64,000 nt of DNA from Labyrinthula sp. Ha (lineage: Eukaryota > Sar > Bigyra > Labyrinthulida > Labyrinthulaceae). Location: the NCBI GenBank assembly GCA_015227615.1, contig JAALGZ010000005.1:558001-622000 (forward strand). Direction: 5' to 3'. Numbering within the stretch: position 1 is the stretch's first letter; every line of letters starts with the position of its first letter. Positions 43,601-53,700 of the stretch are shown in pieces. The notes beneath the pieces were generated by a model. The model did not search any database and was not told the origin of the DNA. It worked only from the letters and a program-made list of their open reading frames with translations. The translations under genes and the position numbers were made by a program.

Positions 43601-45712
43601 CTCTGTAGTAAATAGTATACTTTAGTATTTGCTTAATTCCAAGGCAATTGGTAAACAGAACCCGAAATGGGAAGTAAATTATATCAACGGTGGTTAGAGA
43701 TAGAGAAAACGCAATTTAAAAGAGCCTAAAAAATCCGATATTGAAGGCAATAAACAAAGGGGTGCAAAATATTTCTCAGCAAACCAAACTTATGTTAGAG
43801 TAAGTACAAGGAATCTTTATTATTTTAAATGAGCAATAAAGAATTGGTCTTAGTAGTGGTTATGTAAAAACAGTAACAAAGGACATGGTATTTTTTTCTA
43901 TTAAACTAATGTGGAAAATTTTTGTATGCTGGTTTTACGCTGTGACAATCAGTTTACTTTTGTCAGGGTTATCTATTTATAAGCCCCCACATTCATTTGT
44001 TTAATACCTAGTCGATATATTGATCCAACATAGACTTTGTTGAAAAGGAAAAGGGTGGAGAGAATCACTTTAGTAAGAAATTAATGCTACAGTTGTCACT
44101 TTTAACAAAATTTATAAAAGAGTATACAGAATGTTGAGACTGTAATTCTTAGGTTTCGTTTATTATTTCAGTTTGAGCAATGTCTGTGTATAATCACCTC
44201 TACAGTTAGCTGAGCCTTATTTAAAATTTGATAATTTATTGGGTAAGTAGCAATAACACTTTTAGGGTCTTAGTTGGGATTGTGTAAATACCTTTATTTG
44301 GTTATTTTAGCTTTATAATGGAACAAGCAAATCATAAAACATAGTTTCCATGCTTTGGTTAAAGTAGTCAAGAGAACGGTATAAAACATAACACGACCAC
44401 CTAAGAATATCATATAAAAGGGAAAAGCGCATGGGAGAGTAATATTCAGTACACTCCAAGTATAATACCGTTTCTGGTAGTAGATACGTTGAAACTGGGC
44501 TTTAAGTGCAGCCATAGAGAGACCAAAAAGCAATATGGCAATATCTAAGGATTTTTTACCACATCAAACAGCCAAGTTGCTCTTTAGAGCACACACGAGA
44601 GCAGGGTTAAGCACTTGGCTCTATCTAATATTTTTAGAACAGGTCAGCCCAAACAGATACTTTTTGCTGATTAACTGAGCTTTATTTAGCAATATTTTAA
44701 GTTTTCACCTATCCATACTTCGTCAGCACCAAGTCAGATTTTAGTCAAGGCAATATTAAAACAAACTCAATTTGTTTTGATTTTGGAAATCCATTGATTA
44801 TGACTTACAATTATAGATAATTCACGGTTGAGATTCATTTTCATAGGGCTGCAATTTAGGAAAAATATTTTTGGATCTTTGTCTAGTACAACCAATCTGC
44901 ACTTGTGTATACATTTGGTTTGGGACACAGATGTTGCTTAGAGTAACCTCATTTCACCAGTAATCGACTACCCACCTGTTGCCGTACACTCTGATTGCAC
45001 AAGTGTTTAAGTTCAGAGTATAATTCGTACATTTGATTGCATTGAAACATGGATATCAGACGATTCTAGCTCTTGGTCATTGCCGATTATCTGTGATTAC
45101 CCTTAAGTTCTGAGGCTTCGCACTACAATGAGATGGAAACTAAAAGATGCTTTCACTGCAAATCTTATTTTATTTATTATTTGGTTTCTTAGGTATTATT
45201 TTATAAGAAACGTACTCAGAATAAGTAATATTCAAAATTATTTTTCGTGGAGGACAACCAGAAACCCTACCTCACATAACCTTAGGGAAAGTTCCAGCGG
45301 GAGAAATAATATTTAACTCTTATTAAACCTAGTACTTATTTATTATTTATTCGTTCTAAATGTAAAACAGCATTACCTGGCAACAACCTCAAGTATTTTC
45401 CTCCTTATTTCTTTTTTATTTTTGCAGGCAACTGTACAACAGTGCCCTTAATCTCTATGACGAATTATTTGATAGCAATGAGCTACCATCCAGGATTTAT
45501 ATAACGAAGAACCATACTTACTCGGAACTAGGACCTATATAAGCCTTTTTGAAGCCAGGTTACAGAGCAAGGGTAAGTATATACCCTAAGTCTTGTATCG
45601 GGGGCATCGTTTACTACGCACTAATCCTAAACCATTTTATCCAAACAATGGAGCATTACTGGAGATAGCCAAATCGTTTACTCGGATCTTATTGTACGGA
45701 GTATATAGAGCA
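40638..45712. other. Gene desert with tRNA-like remnants
   Basis: About 5 kb without a recognisable protein gene. It contains a perfect pol III B-box match at 43007-43017 and a tRNA-like T-arm at 43151-43167. A coding-looking frame at about 45430-45540 was considered and not accepted. Confidence 0.45.
43151..43175 (+). other. tRNA-like 3' end (T-arm plus acceptor-like tail)
   Basis: GTGGG-TTCAAGT-CCCAC forms a perfect T-arm and is followed by GCGACGC and an A, like the 3' half of a tRNA, in an unusually GC-rich patch. No matching 5' acceptor strand (GCGTCGC or G-U variant) was found within about 150 bases on either side, so this is not a normal tRNA. It could be a decayed tRNA, a tRNA-derived SINE fragment or chance. 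Confidence 0.35.
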
Positions 45713-46431
45713 ATGTTGAAGACGCAATGTATGTTGGGTGTATTGATGTCTTTACAGTAAGCCGGTTTCCATTATTACTTCTTAGCTTTGTATGCTGCTA
45801 CAAAATTTTACTGGATCCAGTGAAGCGTAGCTGCTACAGCGAGATAGTGTCAATCAGTCATCTCTCGTCTCCTATAATTAAGTTTTTCTTTAAGTCAGAC
45901 GTATCTTTGTCTTTATCTGTTAGTCAAAGGACGCCTTTGTAGATGAATATGATGTTCATTTATTTGATGGAACTGTGAAAGAACTTAATTTTTGGGAAGG
46001 TGCTTCACATGGAGACTTTACTTTTGAACTTGCGGACGACAAGGAGCACAAGATTACGTTTTGCTTTCAAAAGAAACCGTCTAGGCAAGCCACTGAAGAC
46101 GTATTTGTAAATTTTGAGATCTCTTTTTCGAAGACTTCGCGAACAGTTTTTGAAAACGTCCTACAAAAAAGTCATTTACAAGTTGTTGAGGTATCTTCTT
46201 AGTAGTCATAACATGTAGGAACAAGTAGCGGACCTAGAGAATAAAATTCAAGTGCTTGGTTTAAAAGCCACAAAGTTGAAAGATGATGTTCAAGAACAAC
46301 AAAAAACTGTTGATAATACTCAAAGCAAAGCAAGCACCTTTTCCTTTATTAAGTCATTTCTTCTTGTGGTTGTCAATGCTTGGCAAATCTATTACCTAAA
46401 ACAGTTCTTTGAAGTTAAAAGGTATATCTGA
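45713..46431 (+). CDS. p24/emp24 family GOLD-domain cargo receptor (four exons, 212 aa)
   Basis: Exons 45713-45756, 45786-45900, 45924-46190 and 46219-46431 (639 nt). An N-terminal signal peptide (MLKTQCMLGVLMSLHFVCC) precedes a GOLD domain with ILLDPVKRSCYSEI, VDEYDVHLFDG, GDFTFEL and the second conserved Cys in ITFCFQKK. A coiled coil (EQVADLENKIQVLGLKATKL) and a C-terminal transmembrane segment (FIKSFLLVVVNAWQIYYL) follow. The short cytosolic tail QFFEVKRYI has the FF motif that binds COPII coats, plus basic residues. p24 proteins cycle between ER and Golgi and sort GPI-anchored and other cargo. Three introns of 29, 23 and 28 nt are all needed to give the protein. The gene ends 12 bp before the stop of the converging coiled-coil gene. 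Confidence 0.9.
45757..45785 (+). other. 29-nt intron 1 of p24 gene
   Basis: Begins GTAAGCCGGT and ends ACTTCTTAG. It interrupts the signal peptide; removal joins TTACA|C and links the ATG at 45713 to LDPVKRSC. It is the least certain of the three p24 introns, because an unspliced start at 45727 would also give a hydrophobic N-terminus. Confidence 0.7.
45901..45923 (+). other. 23-nt intron 2 of p24 gene
   Basis: Begins GTATCTTTGT and ends TCTGTTAG, falling exactly between codons GAC and TCA. Without it the VDEYDVHLFDG part of the GOLD domain is out of frame with CYSEI. Confidence 0.8.
46191..46218 (+). other. 28-nt intron 3 of p24 gene
   Basis: Begins GTATCTTCTT and ends ACATGTAG. It lies between codons GAG and GAA; removal joins LQVVE to EQVADLENKI. 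It contains in-frame stops, and homology on both sides (GOLD domain; coiled coil and TM) is clear. The internal CATAAC may be a branch-point sequence. Confidence 0.88.
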
Positions 46432-46443
46432 ATTTACGTTCAT

Positions 46444-47013
46444 TTATCTTTTTCCCAGGACAGTTCTCTCTTCATTTTCTAAGCAGTTTAATTTTTCTTT
46501 CAGTGCTTTTTTCTCTTGCAGGATTTCTTCTAACCTTGCATTTTGTGTTTTCTGATTTAAATTCTTGTATTTTCTCATTAGCTTCTCGATCTTTTGTGAT
46601 GTTATTCTTTTCTTGTTTAGTTCATGTTTAATGGTCTCAATATCTCCTTCTCTTTTTAAAGGAAAAAGGGGCTTTAGCACCGAATCTTGCTCAATTAGTC
46701 CATCGTCTAAGGTTTCTTCCCTTAATGCAGAATATTTTTCCATTAGCTTATCCAAACTCTGTGACTCCGTTCTGTATCCCAAGGAGCTAGGTACCAAACT
46801 CTCAACTATTCTCAGTGGGACTCTATCATTAATACCTGTATCATTCTTAACCACACTAGTTTCACTCTCAATGGAACTAGACGTCGATGATGAGTACGAA
46901 AACTGACCTAATTTTGACCTTGGAATTTTCTTTTTTCTTTCTTTTCGACTTCTCGGTGGTGCAGTCCTGAACCGATGGATATATTCAGATAAAGAAATAT
47001 TCTTGTCTTCCAT
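46444..47013 (-). CDS. Coiled-coil protein with FRTAPPRSR motif
   Basis: 189 aa, not assigned to a family. The N-terminus reads SLSEYIHRFRTAPPRSRKERKKK; an RFR-x-PP-x-SR element like this looks conserved and may be a short docking motif. A Ser-rich linker follows, then two related segments, SLDKLMEKYSALREETLDD and KIEKLMRKYKNLNQKTQNAR, and a C-terminal Glu/Lys coiled coil ending KEKLNCLENEERTVLGKR. No membrane segment or signal peptide. It sits tightly between p24 (12 bp away, convergent) and the gamma-CA-like gene (79 bp upstream, same strand). Confidence 0.75.
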   Translation of the reverse strand: MEDKNISLSEYIHRFRTAPPRSRKERKKKIPRSKLGQFSYSSSTSSSIESETSVVKNDTGINDRVPLRIVESLVPSSLGYRTESQSLDKLMEKYSALREETLDDGLIEQDSVLKPLFPLKREGDIETIKHELNKKRITSQKIEKLMRKYKNLNQKTQNARLEEILQEKKALKEKLNCLENEERTVLGKR

Positions 47014-47092
47014 TTAATTAAACTCTCTACCGATCAAATCCAGTAAGAAAAAAAGAGATAAGCCTTTCAAAAGAAGTTAACTATTAAAATGC

Positions 47093-47732
47093 TTAATGAT
47101 CCTCGTTTTCACCTTTGTATTCTAATGGATTCCCTCCCCATATCTCATGAGCTGGAACCTTTGCTCCAGCAGGAACATGAGAGTTATCTTCTATAATAGC
47201 ACCTGAACAAACTCTCGCGTCGTCGCTAATGACACAATTTTTTCCGATTATCACATTTGGCTCGATGTAGCAGTTAGATAGAACGCTTCCAGCTCCAATA
47301 ACACTCTCAACTCCAACATTAGTTAATCTCGGAAGACCTTCAAAAGGTTTTTCAGATTCTAAACTTAGAGAAAAAATTAATCGTACCCGTTTTCATGTTT
47401 GCAATTATTGTTACGTCATCTTCAATCACGGAATCTACGTTCAGTACGATCTTATTCTCCTCGGCCCTTAAAACACAGTTTTCTCCAATTGTAACATGTG
47501 GATCAACAACAACATTTCCTGAAAGAAGCGCAGAGGAATGGATGGAAAAATTGCTAGGTCCATAAACAGTAGGAAACACAAGTTTTGTATTCAAACTCAA
47601 TGGTGATCCCACAGACTTATAAGGAATATTTTCAGCAATATTTTTTCCAGCGATTCTAGCAGATACTCTTTGCAATGCATGTCCTGTTTGCAATAGTGCA
47701 TCGCCTAAGGCCAATCTTAACATTGATGTCAT
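47093..47732 (-). CDS. Gamma-carbonic-anhydrase-like protein, two exons, 203 aa
   Basis: Exons 47732-47387 and 47358-47093 (612 nt), with a 28-nt intron between. The N-terminus (LRLALGDALLQTGHALQRVSARIAG) matches the leader region of mitochondrial gamma-CA subunits of complex I. A left-handed beta-helix of hexapeptide repeats follows (SSALLSGNVVVDPHVTIGENCVLR, ESVIGAGSVLSNCYIEPNVIIGKNCVISDDA, split), ending VPAGAKVPAHEIWGGNPLEY, the usual family terminus. The zinc-binding His residues are absent: the place of IQDxxxIH reads IEDDVTIIA, and IGHxAxLHGC reads IGAGSVLSNC. It is thus like the non-catalytic gamma-CAL subunits of the complex I carbonic-anhydrase domain in plants and protists. Confidence 0.85.
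47359..47386 (-). other. 28-nt intron in gamma-CA-like gene
   Basis: On the minus strand it begins GTACGATTAA and ends AAGTTTAG. Removal joins G|AA (Glu) so that NMKT continues into ESEKPFEGLPRL and the second half of the beta-helix. Unspliced, the frame ends at a TGA a few bases after the intron. Confidence 0.88.
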
Positions 47733-50700
47733 TTTGCTTCAGTTTTGCTTTGTTCACTTTAAGTAATTTTGGGCGATTAGATTTGAAGTAGGATCTCTAA
47801 AGCACATTTTTATCGATATAAATTCCATGGCTATCATACTTGGGCTATTATATCAGAGAATAACAATAGATATTAGAAAACTACTTTAGGGGAGTCTTTT
47901 TTATTCTAATGTATTTCACTCCTATTTTTGCATTGATTAAACTTCAACTTATCCAAATATATCTAGAACAAGCGTTTTTAGATAATCTAGGAAAATAGTC
48001 TAATGGGGGGAAGGAAGAATGAACATAAAAAATACGGCAGGAGTAACAAGAACGAGTTGGTTAGAGAACTAGTCATTTTATATGAGCTATACACTATTTC
48101 TATATAGATTCTCCAGGCGGTGGAGAAGTTATATGAGCTCTTTGCAAACATTTCACCATACAATCTGGAAATATAGAAGAAAGAAAGCCTGTGGTAAAAA
48201 CACCAGTTAGGTAAAATGATAAATAACATTATTACTGTATGGCGAAACTTTGCAGAAAGGTTCTAAGAATATATTTATAGATTCTAAAGAAAAGTATTTT
48301 AATTTAGAGAGCTAATTTATATCTCGTATGAAACACTCACTCGAAATAAAATATGAGCTTTATTTTCTTCAAAAGACCAGTTCCCTTAAGCTTATAAATA
48401 CACTAATAACTAAAAAAAGAGGCACGGTATAATACCTTGGTTGTCTTTCTTGACAAATTTAAGCATTAGGGTTCCATCCATGAGGTTTATGGACGTTGAA
48501 GGATGTTTCAGAGCTCTTTCACTGGATCGGATGTCTATTTTCGCGAAGCTCAAAGGCTAATGAAAGTTTTATAATCTTAGTCCCTCTTTTGAAAAGTGCA
48601 AGTGAATTACTTAGGCAAAAGCTATGTTTTCAATTACCCCTCTTTTTACTTCGACTTACTAGGTAGTTGAAATGTGTCCAAGATCTCAATCAGTGTATCT
48701 GCTGTTCTCTGTACTCTATTGATCCTGATTAAATTTTGCAAGACACGTTATTATCTTAGATTTTTAATAAGTAGTATTGGAGTATTGAGCAATGCATATT
48801 TGTGTGTTTTTATGGTACACATCTAGAGTCAAAGCTACTTTTGAACCTGTGATGAATTGTAGATTATTTCTATATATTAATTGCTGGGATTAGAAGTTAA
48901 ATAAAGCAATTCAGTATATTTCATCATAAATTTTCTTAAAATATCTGGAGCATTTAACAAATGCTACAGTGAGACTGTGGCTAGTGATTGAAAAGGAATA
49001 CCAAGAACGGTCCAGTTATAAATTCACTCAACCAGGTGATATATTTATATGAGCAAGGTAACTTATAAGGATCAATTGAAAAATAAACCTAGATTCTAGG
49101 AATAAAATTTTATTTAACTCATAGTCAATACACTGATAAAAGAGGTTATTTATGTATTAAGAACAAGTATGCGATGACGAAACCAGGGTTAGTATTCTTA
49201 AGACAGCACAGTCTTAAACCCAACCTGTATTACAGAATAGCTAACCCACTGAAAATATCCTGATTTTAAGTTTAGGATAAGACATGAACAAGAAAATATA
49301 TTTTAAATTTAAAGATAAACTTAGAAATTAGAATTAAATATGCTAAGCAGTTCAAGACACAAAGCTCATATTTAAGAGACAAGAACTTCCAGGTTCAATT
49401 ACGTTTCGATTTTTATCACATTCCCTTTAAGCAGCTTAATTCTGTGCACGGATGGTCGAATATTAGAAGGAACATCATATAGAATATTTTTTGACCCATA
49501 TGCCATATATATTATCAAGAAACTAAGAAATAATCTCTCAAAAAATCTTTCCTCTTCCGAATAAATTAACGAGTTTCCCCTTCTTTCTTAAGTTGTAGAA
49601 ACGGTGTCGTAAAATACCTTATAAGGAAACATTTGTTGAAATATTCTATTTTTTATTTAGATGGGATCTAAAGTTTTTCCATACTTATAATTCTTACATT
49701 TAACTCCATCTACGCTACTCGTTTCTTAATAATATCCAGGACGGCTGTAATAGCCCCATTTTAGAAACAAATTATTTTATCTTAATATTCAGGATATAGC
49801 AATACAAAATTGTTACCAAACTTGCTGAGAAAATTTTGTTTACGCTTAAATGATGAATATGTATTCTGAAATTATTTTATTTTGCTTTTGCAATAATTTT
49901 ATAGTAAAGGTCTGTCTTAGAATTCTTTTTAAAATCTCTAATTCAGTATTTATTATTGTGACAAGAGTTTAAAAAAATAAATATGTCGCCTTCAATTTTC
50001 AAATAGAGATATGCGTTTATTGTTGAGTTTCACTCTATGGGATTAGAATGCCCAGTTTGAGAATAGCTGATACTTCATTTTCTTAAATTTCCATCATGTT
50101 AGTTAGTAATCTAGACTACTTACTTTTTCAAATGATATTTGTTAACCCACCTCACCCTTTGAGAATTATATATATTAGACCTTTTCGTTGACGTGATTAA
50201 GGTAAAAACAAACCTCATTACTGTAAGATTACATTAAGACTTGTACAGCTTTGTAGTTGGTTTCTGTATGAAGTTATGCTTAACTAAATTGGGATTTTTG
50301 GTGACAGTAATATCAATTAATGGGGGAAACATAGGAAGAGAATATAAAGATACAGTAAGAAAGTTTATGGGTATAGACTCTTATAAATTATAAGGTATGT
50401 ATAAGAGAAGGTTAGAAGAAGAATCCAAGAGGTTTTGAAGATGATTCAGTCAACGATTCTGGGTTATGTGTACCTAGTGTGTAAATTCTGTCACAGCACC
50501 AGACCCATCCCCCGCAATTGTTACTGAAATAGTAAGACCAAGAATATCTAACCTTACCTCTGAAACTTGAATTATATTTTTCTCCATGAAAACCAAACCA
50601 ACAAAAATTGATTTATAGAATAAGTGTAATTAATAAGACATTTTAACAAACAGACTTTGAGTATAGTTGTCATGATTGTATATACCGAAATATAAACAGA

Positions 50701-53700
50701 ATAGATGCTGTAGAGTTACTTGTAAACATGCTTTTTAAGATTTAGATCCCAAATTATATATTTTTTGTAAGTTCATTCTTCAATTAAGTTAAAATTTTTT
50801 ATCCAGCCAGGAATCTTTTTGTGCTATATACTATTACTCCCCCGTTCCTTCTAAAGTTTTGTTTCCAACTTTTATACATCTCAATGTTTCAATTTTAACT
50901 ATGCTGTAGGCATATAGAGTTCCGGGAAACACTCTTTTAGGGAAAATTTTATTGCATTGATTCAAATTATTAGCTTGCTATATATATGCGGTATCTTTAA
51001 TTCTACTCCCCTTTAGTTTGAGACCAACTTCTTAATATTTGAACTATTTTTGAAGAATTATCTTTGGTATATTTTCTTAAGTACTGAGTTAATGCAAGCA
51101 TCCCTTGAGAAGCCCTGATTCATCTTTGAATCCAGAATTCTATTATTTATTCTATTGCAGAATAATTTAGATAACTGAAACTTTCTAACTTGAATAGCAC
51201 CCCTCTAACTAAGGATAAAATTGTGGAGAGATTTTTACCAGTATATGAACTTCCTATAAAGAATTTATGCATTTCATTTAATTTCCCATTTGAATTAGAG
51301 GTTTTGAATGTCAAACTATTATCTGGTACCATATTGTTTCCGTACTTTTTTGGGGTTTTAGTTATACACACCCGTATATATTACCTTTTTACTTTGGGAC
51401 GCTTGTCCAACTACTCTTGTAATTTACCATTGTAGAAAACTGAATAAATTACTACAAGGCAGTCTTAAATAAAAAATGAACCCGGTGGTTAATTTTTAAG
51501 TCCTAAGCTCAAAGACCGCTTGATTTCATAAATATAATAAGAACCCTCTGTATCTTTCTCAGTTACACATCACAGAAGAAACATTGATGAGTAAAATTAG
51601 AGCAGCAGCTTCTCAAGTGCAATATCAGCAACGGGTTATGAGAGTTTATCAATAACTTATTTCCTTTTCTTTATACAAACCTAGATTATTAAGCTCAGAT
51701 TATGCTGAGTTGTACATAAGGGTCTGATTTTACATAACTATCATTTATCAGAAAGTGTTTTGCCCAGGTTAATCTCTTGATAAGCATGATTATTGGAAAA
51801 ACAGTTTCAATGATTTTTGAACATCGATTGATTATCAGAACAAAATTGGAAGCAATTGATAACAAGCAAACTTAAATCTATTTTTTGATAACCAAAATGA
51901 AAATTATTATTAAATAATTAATCATAAGTCTTGTTAAATTTAACAATTGTGCTCAATGATACTATGAGAAAATATTTGGAAAAGAAGGAAAGCCAGAAGT
52001 ATATCAAAATTCATAAGTATTAAAATATTAATTATTAATGTAACATATCACCAGTAGTTAAGCTGGTACTCACTATACATATAAAGCTTCATTACAATAG
52101 CCAGAGAGCTTCTAGTATTACATAATTCTAAGAAAAGAAGTGTCTAGACTGGATCTATTAATCACCAGAAAATCTAATATTTTCTCTGCAGCTCTTAAAC
52201 CATGTGACGACAAACTGACATTATATGAACGATGAAACATGCTATTAGTTTTACATTTGGGTGATAATAATCTTAAATTTACTGCACTATATCTTGGAGT
52301 TAATCCATCTAGGCACGTACGCTTTACAGATTATGCAGTATTCCTTTAAAGCATGAAGCATGTAAATGAAAATATGCTACAGGGTAAAACAGTCACAGAT
52401 ATACCACAGATCATTTTCTCTTAAACTTTTTTTTATATACATAGGTTCTCCTTTTTAAATACATGAATATTCGATATAGATGTTGATTAGGTCAGAAAAC
52501 CATGAAGCACAGAACACTTATAATTTGTCTCATATATAGCAAAACTTCCACTTCAGTGAAAATTTCTACGTTTTAGACAGAAGCGAAAGATAAATATGCT
52601 AAATATTTAATAAAGTTACCAAAATAAAAATAAAACTTAATTTTAAGAATAATATTTTAGCTATACTTCGACTTACGCTATATAAGAAGGTTGTTAACCT
52701 GTTGTTCATTGACTTTTCCATTGTCGTTCTTAAGGTTAGTCATCAATGCCACCTCTTTTCTCCAAACCAATGAAGGGTATATTTTTACTGATCTGATAGC
52801 TGTAATAAATATTGAAGCTGATCTCTTTCCTATATGAAGAAATTAGAAGAGCCAATTTTGACCAATTTAATATTAATGGTGTTAGAGTACTTCTGCGACC
52901 TTTCTAACAACCCTCCATACTCACAATTTCACCTGGAAGAAGCAGAGTTGCAAGATTGGAAAACATTTAGGGTCATCAACTCAATTTTTTTGGGAGATAA
53001 GTGTTTTACTTTAATTGCATTACATATGCGTCAACTCCCTGCTAGTAGAACAGGTTAAGAATTATTACCGGATCTTGGATTTCTTCAGAATCCATCACAT
53101 TTAGGACTTGGACAGAAATTAGGTATTTAAACATAATTTTCTATTTTGAAAAAAGATAGTCTAGGCTCTGTTAATCCTGATTGCAGCTACCACTGTTTAT
53201 ATTGATTTTACATTTCTGAAGATGTGGATCACCCTTTATTTAAAAGGAATGTATAAGATGCAAGCTTTCATGTTATTCGTAATTAGCTTCAACGCTGTAG
53301 GAATATGGTATTTTCAATAAAATTAAGTTAGTCTTTCCTATTAAACAAGATTTTCGAATAATACTCAATACATGTTAATCATGCCTATATGACTAAAATT
53401 GATGCAAATGTATGAAATAATTAGAGAAATAAAATGTTCCTGACATATTACCTTTTTAATATTTAAATAAAAAGCTTGTTAGCAAACGAAATAATTAAAT
53501 TTAAGAATTATGCGCCAATGTAAGCTTGGTATCCTGCATTATGAAAAATGTCGCTTTCAAGGATCTCATTTATCTCTTGAACGCGGGTTTTTATTGACAT
53601 GAAACCTGACAAAAAGGGGGAGGAGGAATATTGAGGCCTGATTGCCTCCAAAGTATCCGAAAAAATTCATATGGATTCAACTTATATCATGTTAGAACAA

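Noticed and set aside
45128-45316. 62-codon frame upstream of p24, and the coding-looking stretch RQLYNSALNLYDELF near 45430-45540
   Set aside because: Neither resembles a known protein. They cannot be joined convincingly by a GTA...TAG intron, and they are not needed for the p24 gene.
52834-53058. 74-codon frame on the plus strand
   Set aside because: No domain, no conserved motif and desert-like composition; length is within chance expectation.
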